A DNA stretch of 5,900 nucleotides from Rhizorhabdus sp. Lineage in GTDB: Bacteria > Pseudomonadota > Alphaproteobacteria > Sphingomonadales > Sphingomonadaceae. Where the stretch lies: assembly GCA_004297635.1 (NCBI GenBank), contig SCUQ01000432.1:1-5900 (forward strand), in the 5' to 3' direction. Both the position numbers and the translations under genes were made by a program. Of this stretch, positions 1 through 5,900 are shown piece by piece. The notes under the pieces are model-generated. The model searched no databases. It was not told where the DNA came from and worked only from the letters and a program-made list of their open reading frames with translations. Numbering within the stretch: the stretch's first letter is position 1; each line of letters starts with the position of its first letter.

Positions 1-898
1 CATGATCGTCGGCATCGACCGGGCCTTCCCCGAACACCGTCTGCGTCGCGCATCGAAACAGGCCACAGCGGGTGCAATGCGCGGCCTCCTCGCGCAGTGC
101 TGCCCAGGCATTGGTTGCGTTACCTCCCGGCATCGTCCGCTCCACCATCCGCGTCTCGCGGGCACGCGCGCCCGCGATCAGTTCGGGGATCAACGCGGTT
201 TCCGGCATATTGGCCCAATATCTGCGCGGCATTTCCTTCAGCATCGCCCCGGTCTTGAGGCGTGCCGGGTTGAAGATCGACGCATAATAGCCCTTCCATA
301 GCGCCTCGACCGGATCGCCCGCCGGCGCGTCGCCGCGCGCCGCGCCCGGCGCCTCGCTCAGCACCGCGCCATCCCAGTGGATCGACAGTTCGGGGGTCAG
401 GATCGACCAGTGCATATTGGCGAAACGGCGCTGGAAAAAGCCGGCATTGGCACGGACGATATGGTGGAGGGGTTCGAACCAGGCGACATAGCGGCCATCG
501 ACCTCGCGAAAGCGCACGAAGGCGCGCATCTTGTGGATATCGCGCCGCACCTCCTTCGCGAGCAGGTCGAGCCGCCGCCGCAGCGGATCGGCCTCATCGT
601 CGATCCGGTCCGGATCGTCGCGCAGCCGCAGCAGCATCGCATAGAGCAGCGCGAAGCGTTCGGGGTCGCGATGGAGCAGGACGGTTTCGGCGAGATCGAG
701 GAAGCGCTTCGGCACCGAGAAGGCCGGTCGGACCGGCGGCGGCACGGCGGCATTCCCGCCATCGCCGAACAGATCGCCCGCCTCGCCTTCGACGTTCCAG
801 CCGATCGCATCGGGCGCGACATCGGCGAGCGCCAGCGCACGGGCAGCGTCGCGCCACCCTTCATAGTCATCGGGACGGGCGAGGAGGATGCGGTGCAT
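1..898 (-). CDS. DUF4130 / UdgX-family uracil-DNA-binding protein, 3' end cut by window edge
   Basis: This frame starts at the ATG at 898 and stays open to the left edge, giving 299 visible residues. Residues about 1-235 match the DUF4130 type ('probable DNA metabolism protein') that accompanies a radical-SAM repair protein. The start is MHRILLARPDD, followed by a VPKRFLDLAE segment near 62-71, DIHKMRAFVRFRE near 120-132 and WFEPLHHIVRANAGFF near 140-155. From about residue 272 a second domain begins with HCTRCGLFRCATQTVFGEGP (274-293). The C-x2-C (C275, C278) followed by ATQ...GEGP is the entry to iron-sulfur uracil-DNA glycosylases of the family 4/UdgX kind. In that family the next element, outside the window, is GEQPG. 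UdgX of Mycobacterium smegmatis binds uracil in DNA covalently through a histidine, but the region needed to confirm this is missing here. The start lies 51 bases after the radical-SAM stop codon, in the same frame and with only a weak ribosome site, which suggests coupled translation. The recognition is strong. The UdgX rather than plain family-4 assignment rests on the fusion and the neighbour. Confidence 0.88.
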   Translation of the reverse strand, partial: MHRILLARPDDYEGWRDAARALALADVAPDAIGWNVEGEAGDLFGDGGNAAVPPPVRPAFSVPKRFLDLAETVLLHRDPERFALLYAMLLRLRDDPDRIDDEADPLRRRLDLLAKEVRRDIHKMRAFVRFREVDGRYVAWFEPLHHIVRANAGFFQRRFANMHWSILTPELSIHWDGAVLSEAPGAARGDAPAGDPVEALWKGYYASIFNPARLKTGAMLKEMPRRYWANMPETALIPELIAGARARETRMVERTMPGGNATNAWAALREEAAHCTRCGLFRCATQTVFGEGPVDADDH

Positions 899-949
899 GA
901 CGATCAGCGCCTGCCATGCCCGCCAATGGGAAGAGGCCCTCGCATCCTC

Positions 950-2185
950 TCAGCCGAACAGCTCGAGCTGCTCGCTCACCTTTTCCCGCAAATCGATCCG
1001 GTCGATCAGGGCGGTGGGGCGCCAGTCGCTCGTCACGATGAACGGCCTGAGCTTCGCGATCGAGCGCGACAGCCGCCCGACATCGGCAAGGCCCAGCCGC
1101 CGCCACCGCCGGCTGACGAGGATCGCGTCGACTGCCTTCACGCCGAGGCCCGGCACGCGCAGCAGCAGTTCACGGGGGGCACGATTGACGTCGATCGGGA
1201 AGATTTCGCGCGCCTGCAGCGCCCAGGCGAGTTTGGGATCGATATCCAGCGGCAGCATGCCCTGTTCATCGGTCGCCGCCGCCACTTCGGCCGGGCGATA
1301 GCCGTAGAAGCGCATCAGCCAGTCCGACTGATAGAGCCGGTGCTCGCGCATCAGCGGGGGACGGCGCAGCGGCAGCACCGCCGACGCGTCCGGGATCGGG
1401 CTGAACGCCGAATAATAGACCCGCCGGAGCGCGAAGCGATCATAGAGCCCGCTCGCGGTGGCGACGATGTCGCGATCATTGGCGGCATCGGCGCCGACGA
1501 TCATCTGGGTGGACTGGCCGGCGGGCGCGAAGCGCGGTGCGGATCGATAGCGGCGGCTGGCATCGGCGCCGTCGTCGATCGCCGTCTTCATGCCGGCCAT
1601 CGATGCGCGGATCGTATCGCCCGATTTCTCGGGCGCCAGCCGCTTCAGCCCCGCTGCCGTCGGCAGTTCGATGTTGATCGAGATCCGGTCGGCATGGCGC
1701 CCGGCGGCCGCGATCAGCTCCGGATCGGCATCGGGGATCGTCTTGAGGTGGATATAGCCGCGAAACTGATGATCCTCGCGCAGGCTGCGCGCCACTTCGA
1801 CGATCTGTTCCATGGTATAATCCGAGGACCCGATGATCCCGGAGGACAGGAACAGCCCCTCGATATAGTTGCGGCGATAGAAGGCCAGGGTGAGATCGAC
1901 CACCTCCCGCGCGGTGAAGCGCGCCCGGCGAACATTCGAACTCTTCCGGTTGATGCAGTAATGGCAATCGAAGATGCAGCTGTTGGTCAGCAATATCTTC
2001 AGCAGCGAGATGCAGCGACCATCGGGGGCATAGGCATGGCAGATCCCCATGCCTTCGGTCGAACCGATGCCGTTCGCCTTGCCGGCCGAATCGCGCTTCG
2101 ACGTGCCCGACGATGCGCAGGATGCGTCATATTTGGCGGCATCGGCCAGGATTTCGAGCTTTTGACGGACATCGAGCTGAGCCAT
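950..2185 (-). CDS. Putative DNA modification/repair radical SAM protein with C-terminal HhH
   Basis: This is a 411-residue radical-SAM protein. The 4Fe-4S-binding CxxxCxxC motif is visible as SCIFDCHYC (C70, C74, C77), preceded by hallmarks of this subfamily: KYDASCASSG near 18-27 and GICHAYAPDGRCISLLK near 47-63. The extra cysteines C23, C49 and C58 belong to this N-terminal signature and could be structural or bind a further cluster; that is an inference. Radical-SAM enzymes cleave S-adenosylmethionine to start radical chemistry. The substrate of this subfamily is not known. The C-terminal part contains a helix-hairpin-helix at about 333-375 with the core VPGLGVKA (344-351), a non-specific DNA-binding element, which fits work on DNA. 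No signal peptide is seen, so it should be cytoplasmic. It is the first gene of a two-gene unit with the DUF4130/UdgX gene, a recurrent pairing in many bacteria. The ATG at 2185 is chosen because it gives the conserved N-terminus and sits directly after the LexA box. There is no convincing Shine-Dalgarno sequence. Confidence 0.93.
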   Translation of the reverse strand: MAQLDVRQKLEILADAAKYDASCASSGTSKRDSAGKANGIGSTEGMGICHAYAPDGRCISLLKILLTNSCIFDCHYCINRKSSNVRRARFTAREVVDLTLAFYRRNYIEGLFLSSGIIGSSDYTMEQIVEVARSLREDHQFRGYIHLKTIPDADPELIAAAGRHADRISINIELPTAAGLKRLAPEKSGDTIRASMAGMKTAIDDGADASRRYRSAPRFAPAGQSTQMIVGADAANDRDIVATASGLYDRFALRRVYYSAFSPIPDASAVLPLRRPPLMREHRLYQSDWLMRFYGYRPAEVAAATDEQGMLPLDIDPKLAWALQAREIFPIDVNRAPRELLLRVPGLGVKAVDAILVSRRWRRLGLADVGRLSRSIAKLRPFIVTSDWRPTALIDRIDLREKVSEQLELFG

Positions 2186-2187
2186 TT

Positions 2188-2202
2188 GTTCTATTTATGT
2201 TC
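2188..2202 (-). promoter_or_regulatory. LexA (SOS) operator, exact GAAC-N7-GAAC
   Basis: On the minus strand the sequence reads GAAC-ATAAATA-GAAC, and on the plus strand GTTC-TATTTAT-GTTC. This is an exact match to the direct-repeat SOS box recognised by LexA in alphaproteobacteria, with an AT-only spacer that stands out in this GC-rich DNA. It ends two bases before the ATG of the radical-SAM gene and overlaps the best -10 candidate, so a bound LexA dimer would block transcription. The nearest gene on the other side ends at 2292 with a terminator between, so the target is clearly the radical-SAM/UdgX unit. Eight fixed bases alone could occur by chance, but the position makes a functional operator likely. 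Confidence 0.85.
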
Positions 2203-2220
2203 TTGATGCCCACCTGTCCA
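2194..2220 (-). promoter_or_regulatory. Candidate sigma-70-type promoter for the radical-SAM/UdgX unit
   Basis: On the minus strand TGGACA (2220-2215, one mismatch to TTGACA) is followed after 15 bases by CATAAA (2199-2194, four of six matches to TATAAT). The spacing is short of the usual 16-18. Transcription would begin almost at the ATG at 2185, implying a very short or leaderless mRNA, which agrees with the absence of a ribosome binding site. The -10 element lies inside the LexA box. This is a pattern match only. Confidence 0.4.
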
Positions 2221-2241
2221 TGCCGTTGCGACGAAATGAAA

Positions 2242-2271
2242 CGGCGCGCCGCCCAGATGGGCAGCGCGCCG
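2242..2271 (-). terminator. Rho-independent terminator of the CHAT protease unit
   Basis: Two arms of 12 bases pair around the four-base loop AGAT (2255-2258), with a single mismatch (2250 against 2263). The outer arms are CGGCGCGC (2242-2249) and GCGCGCCG (2264-2271); the inner arms are GCCC and GGGC. Read on the minus strand the hairpin begins 20 bases after the TGA at 2292 and is followed by TTTCATTTCG, a moderately T-rich tract. Position, stem strength and tail all fit an intrinsic terminator that insulates the SOS-type promoter just downstream from read-through. Confidence 0.8.
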
Positions 2272-2291
2272 CTCACGACATCGGCCGAAGG

Positions 2292-5200
2292 TCAGTGCGT
2301 CGACTGGACGGCGCTGCCCGGTGCGCTCGGCGCCGGAAGCAGCGCGCGCTGCCCGTCGCCGACGATCGCGAATGCCGACCAGTAATAGGGATGCGATGTG
2401 TTCACATCGTCCATCAGGCCGTTCTGCGCCTTGCGCATCGCCGTCGCCATCGGCGTGCCGGGCGGTGCGGTGAACAGGCCGCTGATCAGCCGCTTGGTGG
2501 CGTTGAAGTCATCCGGCACCGGCCAGTGGCTGGCGATCACGGTGCGGGCACCGGCGCCGACAAAGGCGCGAACGAGACCGTCGAGCGCGAAATTGCCGCC
2601 GGTGGTGACGCCGGCCTCACGGGTCGCGCCGACCGTCGCCATGCCGGCGGTGTCGCAGGCCGACAGCACGACGACGTCGGCGTCCAGCTTGAGGTCGAAA
2701 ATCTCCTTGAACGACAGCAGCCCGTCCGATGTGCCGCCGCCGAAGCTGGTGAGCAGGGCCGGACGTGCCGGGCATTCCGGCCGCGGCGCGGTGACGAGGC
2801 CATGGGTCGCGAAATGGATGATGCGATAATCGGCGAGATCGGTGAGACCCGCGATCGTCGAATCCGAGAAATCGCCGCCGACGATCAGCTTCGACTTGTC
2901 CTGGCCGATGATCCCGCTGGCCAGATACAGCTCGGCCGACGAAATCGGGTTGTTCCAGTTGCTGAGCGGCCAGGCGCAGGAATCGGCCTGCGACGGGGGC
3001 GGCACGAAGAAGGGATTGAGCGAGGGGCGCGAATTCTCGCCCATGCCCAGATAACCCTTGCTCGCCTTTGAGCTGGCGACGTCGCGGCCATCGACGAAGG
3101 AGCGCGGGCTGACCACCGTCGAGACGTCCCGATCCCGGCCGAGCCAGTTGATCCCGCGGAAATCGAAATCGTCGGCGTTGGGCTGCTTGAGCCGCTCCAG
3201 ATAGGCGTCGACCCCGGCCTGATCGACCGGCAGCAGGTTGGCCGGAAGCTGCAGCAGCGCGCCGTCGGGCTCGTAGATGAAGTTCGTCACCTTGTGGAGA
3301 TCGGCATCGACCGGCCCCATCAGCGAGACATAGAGCTTGCGCGCGAGCACGAGATCGAACGGATAGGTGGCCATCTGGCCATTCTCATATTTCACCACCG
3401 AATCGCGGATCTGCGCGACGGTGTCCTCGATCTGCTTGGTCGTCAGGTCGAGCTTCCAGGCCTTGGCGACGTCGCGGCTGACGAACATCGCATAGGCGTC
3501 CTGCCCGACCAGTGTGACCTTGTAATAGCCGTCGCCCGGCCGCAGCGCCTTCTGCAGCTCGTCGACGCCCATGGTCGCGGGCGACAGCACGCGGTAGCGC
3601 GGAAATTTCGACAGTTTGGACTGAAGCACGGTCTGGTCGCGCGAATAGCGCTGCAGCCGGTCGCGGGCATCGATGAGCGCCTGCGCCTCGGCGGGAACCG
3701 GGTTGGCCGACATCCGCGCGACTTCGCCCGTGACGCGGGCGATATAGCGCGACAGGGTCACGGACTGCCTGAACAGGCTGGCCGCCTCGTCATCGCCGCC
3801 CGAAAGCTCACGCGCGAGCAGCGCCTGGGTCTGCGCGATGCCGGGACGCAGCATCACCTGGCTGGCGCCGAACATCCGCTTGACGGCATTCGGGTCGGAG
3901 GCCGCCCGCTCGGCGAGCAGGCGGAAATAGGGGCGCAGCAGGCTGCGGATCGACGTCATCGCGCCGGGCAGGTTTTCCGATGCCGAGATCACCTCGCCAT
4001 ACATCGCCATCGCGCGATCGCCCTGACCGTGACGGCTGAGAAAGCCGGCGAAGCGGGCCTTGGCGCCCAGCGACACCGCGGTGTTGGGGTGCTGGATCTC
4101 GACCACCTGAAGCGCATCGGCGAGCAGCCGTTCTGCCTCCGGAATGTTGTTTTCCGCTTCGGCGACGAGCGCCAGTTCGGCCTGGATGGTCGAGCGCAGC
4201 CAGCCGGTGCTGTTGATCTTGCCTTCGCGGATCGCCTGCATCGCATCGATCGCCTGGGCATAGCTGGCGCGTGCCTGATCATAATCCTTGGCGATGCGGA
4301 AGGCGGTGCCGCGCAGCTGAAGCGCCTGCGCGTCATAGATCTGCGCCCGCTCGAAGGGCTGGATGCCCTGGTCGAGCGCGCCGAGCTGGCTCATCCCCGA
4401 ATTTTCGCGGTTGAGATTGTCGGCGACATCGCCGCTGATCTCACCCGAGGCGAGCTTCGCGTCGACCTGCTGCTGGGTCTGGATCTCGGCGACCGGCTTG
4501 GACAGCTCGGCGACGGTTTCCTTCAGCTTGTTCTGGTTGAGATAGTGCATCGCGTAGAAATTACGCAGCATGCGCCCGATCACGGGATCGGCCAGCGCCG
4601 CCGGCGTCGCCGCGCGGGCGAACAGCGTATCGGCATTGGCGAAATTGCGCTGGTTCGATTCCTGGAGCGCCTGATTGGCGAGATATTCCGACAGGCGCGA
4701 CCCCGCCTTGGAGCCATTGACCGAATCGCGTTCGACCAGAGCCTCGAAGAACTCGCCGGCTTCGGCATAGGAGCCGTCATTGTTCCGCGCGATCGCTTCG
4801 GCAAGCGCGCTTTCGCTGTCGAGGGCGCCGGCCTGGACGCGCGCGAACGCGGCAGGATCGCCGGCCGAGGTGGTCGCGACCTGAACCTCACCCTTGACCA
4901 TCGCATCGGCGATCATCGTCCGCAGGCCGAGCTGGAGCGCGCTGTCATAGCCGCCCAGGCCGTCCGCCACATAGACGACATCGCCCTTGCGATAGGCATA
5001 GACCTTATAGGCCAGCTGATTGTTGTCGGTGCATTCGCTCAGCATCGCGTCGCCGAGCCCGTCGACCTTGGTGGCTACAGGGGCCTGGCAGCTGATCGGC
5101 GATTCGGCGTTGGCGATGACCCGTGCCAGCGGATCCCCGCCATCCTTGCGCAGCGCGAAAAGGCGGCCGACCGGCGACGCGGCGTCGCGGCAGACGATCC

Positions 5201-5402
5201 GGTAGCCACGATCGAACATGCTCACCAGCACCGGGCTGAGCGCACGGTTCTGCGCGGTGCAGAGCACGCCCGACGAACCGATCCGGAAGCTGTTGCGGAG
5301 CGACAGGCCACCGGGTTGCTTCGCCGCCGGGGCCATGGCGGGCAGACAGAGGGTCAGCGCGGCCAACAGTCCGAAGCCAAGAGCGGGACGACTTCTACGC
5401 AT
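2292..5402 (-). CDS. Exported TPR-CHAT domain protein (caspase-like peptidase)
   Basis: This is a 1036-residue protein. It begins with a typical Sec signal peptide: RRSR, then a hydrophobic stretch to about residue 22, then AMAPAA, with cleavage likely near residues 24-27. It should therefore act in the periplasm or outside the cell. Residues about 35-175 form an unassigned domain with four cysteines (C48, C71, C105, C124). Residues about 195-490 are alpha-helical and TPR-like; the clearest repeat is at about 361-389 (ALQLRGTAFRIAKDYDQA onward). The CHAT domain fills roughly 605-1020, with the catalytic histidine in HFATHG (H867), the catalytic cysteine in LSACDTA (C916), then ASHWPVPD near 957-964 and the family's closing HPYYWSAFAIVGDG (1004-1017). 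CHAT proteins are clan-CD cysteine peptidases related to caspases and separase, so a protease is likely, but the substrate is unknown. The start at 5402 is preferred over the in-frame ATG at 5450 because it gives an intact signal peptide, has GGGGGGAG seven bases upstream, and overlaps the preceding stop as TGATG. It is co-translated with the upstream low-complexity protein, a likely partner or substrate. Confidence 0.93.
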   Translation of the reverse strand: MRRSRPALGFGLLAALTLCLPAMAPAAKQPGGLSLRNSFRIGSSGVLCTAQNRALSPVLVSMFDRGYRIVCRDAASPVGRLFALRKDGGDPLARVIANAESPISCQAPVATKVDGLGDAMLSECTDNNQLAYKVYAYRKGDVVYVADGLGGYDSALQLGLRTMIADAMVKGEVQVATTSAGDPAAFARVQAGALDSESALAEAIARNNDGSYAEAGEFFEALVERDSVNGSKAGSRLSEYLANQALQESNQRNFANADTLFARAATPAALADPVIGRMLRNFYAMHYLNQNKLKETVAELSKPVAEIQTQQQVDAKLASGEISGDVADNLNRENSGMSQLGALDQGIQPFERAQIYDAQALQLRGTAFRIAKDYDQARASYAQAIDAMQAIREGKINSTGWLRSTIQAELALVAEAENNIPEAERLLADALQVVEIQHPNTAVSLGAKARFAGFLSRHGQGDRAMAMYGEVISASENLPGAMTSIRSLLRPYFRLLAERAASDPNAVKRMFGASQVMLRPGIAQTQALLARELSGGDDEAASLFRQSVTLSRYIARVTGEVARMSANPVPAEAQALIDARDRLQRYSRDQTVLQSKLSKFPRYRVLSPATMGVDELQKALRPGDGYYKVTLVGQDAYAMFVSRDVAKAWKLDLTTKQIEDTVAQIRDSVVKYENGQMATYPFDLVLARKLYVSLMGPVDADLHKVTNFIYEPDGALLQLPANLLPVDQAGVDAYLERLKQPNADDFDFRGINWLGRDRDVSTVVSPRSFVDGRDVASSKASKGYLGMGENSRPSLNPFFVPPPSQADSCAWPLSNWNNPISSAELYLASGIIGQDKSKLIVGGDFSDSTIAGLTDLADYRIIHFATHGLVTAPRPECPARPALLTSFGGGTSDGLLSFKEIFDLKLDADVVVLSACDTAGMATVGATREAGVTTGGNFALDGLVRAFVGAGARTVIASHWPVPDDFNATKRLISGLFTAPPGTPMATAMRKAQNGLMDDVNTSHPYYWSAFAIVGDGQRALLPAPSAPGSAVQSTH

Positions 5403-5900
5403 CACTGATCTCCCCCCGGCGAATCGCCGACACCGTCGGCGCCCTGCCACAGGCTGCTGTTGCCGCCGCTGATGACGGGCGTGTCGATCTGCGCGGCTGC
5501 GCTGCCGACCGTGCTGGTATCGATCAGCACGTTCGGATTGCCGACGGCACCTTCGGAGCCGGCGGCGGCGCTGGCCTCGCTGCTGTCCTCGTCACCGCCT
5601 TCACCGGTTGCGGTCTCCTCATTGGCAGCGCTTTCGCCGCCAGGGCCACCGGGACCCTCGGGGCCGGCGGAGGCGCTGTCACCCGAACCCGGACCCGAAT
5701 TCGGCCCTGGGCCCGAACCCGGACCGTCCGATCCCGGCGAGGACGACGACGAGGGCGGCGGCGGCGGCGCGGGAGGCGCCGGAGGCGGAGGCGGCGGCGT
5801 GTTGACGCTGCCACCAGCGACGCGCGTTCCCGTCAGCGACGACTGGATGCTCGACGTGATGTTCGTCGTCTCCTGCTGCACCGTCATCACGACCATCGGC
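5402..5900 (-). CDS. C-terminal part of a Pro/Ser/Gly-rich low-complexity protein, 5' end outside window
   Basis: The frame is open from the right edge to the TGA at 5404-5402. It contains an ATG at 5896, but the codon before it is also open and no ribosome site can be checked, so this is most likely the end of a longer protein. Counting from that ATG (164 residues), it begins with a Thr/Ser/Gln-rich segment (TVQQETTNITSSIQSSLTG, about 5-23). A polyproline run (34-48), a serine run, and Gly/Pro/Ser and then acidic Glu/Asp/Ala-rich linkers follow, to about residue 118. It ends in a more ordered-looking tail: NVLIDTSTVG near 122-131, then ISGGNSSLWQGADG. The visible part has no cysteine or membrane segment. 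Such a tail suits the end of a large secreted or surface protein, for example a filamentous-haemagglutinin-like exoprotein, but that is an inference from composition and from its neighbour. The base bias matches the flanking genes, so it is a real coding frame. One-base overlap with the exported CHAT protein implies an operon. Confidence 0.75.
   Translation of the reverse strand, partial: PMVVMTVQQETTNITSSIQSSLTGTRVAGGSVNTPPPPPPAPPAPPPPPSSSSSPGSDGPGSGPGPNSGPGSGDSASAGPEGPGGPGGESAANEETATGEGGDEDSSEASAAAGSEGAVGNPNVLIDTSTVGSAAAQIDTPVISGGNSSLWQGADGVGDSPGGDQ
5410..5417 (-). promoter_or_regulatory. Ribosome binding site deciding the CHAT gene start
   Basis: On the minus strand GGGGGGAG ends seven bases before the ATG at 5402. 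It lies within the last codons of the upstream gene. Together with the signal peptide that begins at this ATG, it makes 5402 the real start rather than the more distal in-frame ATG at 5450. Confidence 0.8.
5682..5725 (-). repeat. Pair of 14-bp direct repeats inside the Gly/Pro/Ser-rich linker
   Basis: CCCGAACCCGGACC occurs exactly at 5682-5695 and again at 5712-5725, in register 30 bases apart. Both copies code for the same Gly-Pro-Gly-Ser-Gly peptide in the low-complexity protein. This looks like slippage-type internal duplication of a linker rather than a regulatory site, and the linker length may vary between strains. Confidence 0.6.

Noticed and set aside
377..2206. Long plus-strand open frame (609 codons) opposite the radical-SAM and DUF4130 genes
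   Set aside because: It is rich in Arg, Gly, Asp, His and Ile, with no recognisable domain, and runs across two well-supported minus-strand genes and their LexA box. Such antisense frames are common in GC-rich DNA.
5330..5402. Lipoprotein signal in the CHAT protein (cysteine at residue 19)
   Set aside because: The residues before the cysteine (LTL) do not fit a lipobox, which needs a small residue at -1. The AMAPAA that follows suits ordinary Sec cleavage.
3294..5408. Long plus-strand open frame (704 codons) opposite the CHAT gene
   Set aside because: It has shadow-frame composition (Arg/Gly/Asp/Leu) and no motif, and lies wholly opposite a gene with intact catalytic motifs. The same applies to the frame at 2220-3071.
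5400..5450. Upstream in-frame ATG at 5450 as start of the CHAT protein
   Set aside because: It would add 16 Arg-rich residues before the signal peptide and overlap the previous gene by 49 bases. The ATG at 5402 has a good ribosome site and a TGATG overlap.
5695..5704. 10-bp palindrome CCGAATTCGG
   Set aside because: It lies inside the Gly/Pro/Ser linker coding sequence, is short, and has no promoter or gene start nearby. It is best explained by codon repetition.
5745..5800. GGC/GAC trinucleotide-like run on the plus strand
   Set aside because: It is the reverse complement of the polyproline and polyserine codons of the low-complexity protein, not an independent repeat element or array.

Overview
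The window looks like a chromosomal segment of a GC-rich alphaproteobacterium, most likely a sphingomonad (Sphingomonadales). The support is the strong G/C third-position bias, an exact alphaproteobacterial-type LexA operator (GTTC-N7-GTTC), and the general look of the proteins. The genus is an inference. All four genes that can be supported lie on the minus strand, so the window reads from right to left. The long plus-strand open frames are shadows of these genes.

Right-hand unit (5900 to 2292). The 3' end of a Pro/Ser/Gly-rich, low-complexity protein, which enters from outside the window, overlaps by one base (TGATG) the start of a 1036-residue protein. That protein has a Sec signal peptide, a cysteine-containing N-terminal domain, a TPR-like helical region and a C-terminal CHAT (caspase-like) peptidase domain with an intact His/Cys dyad. 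The tight coupling suggests one operon that makes an exported low-complexity protein, perhaps the end of a large adhesin or exoprotein, together with an extracytoplasmic caspase-like protease. A strong hairpin at 2242-2271 followed by a T-rich tract ends this unit.

Intergenic region (2186-2291). This 106-base gap holds the terminator of the CHAT unit and, directly before the next start codon, a perfect GAAC-N7-GAAC LexA box (2188-2202) that overlaps a plausible -10 element.

Left-hand unit (2185 to 1). This is a putative DNA-repair operon. A radical-SAM protein of the 'putative DNA modification/repair' family, with a CxxxCxxC motif and a C-terminal helix-hairpin-helix, is followed 51 bases later by a DUF4130 domain fused to the start of a UdgX-type uracil-DNA glycosylase. 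The second gene runs off the left edge just after its first iron-sulfur cysteines. The two families are recurrent neighbours. Here the LexA box predicts that they are switched on by DNA damage. The biochemical job of the radical-SAM partner is not established.

The two observations most worth following are the SOS box directly on the radical-SAM/UdgX pair and the exported CHAT protease translationally coupled to a low-complexity protein.
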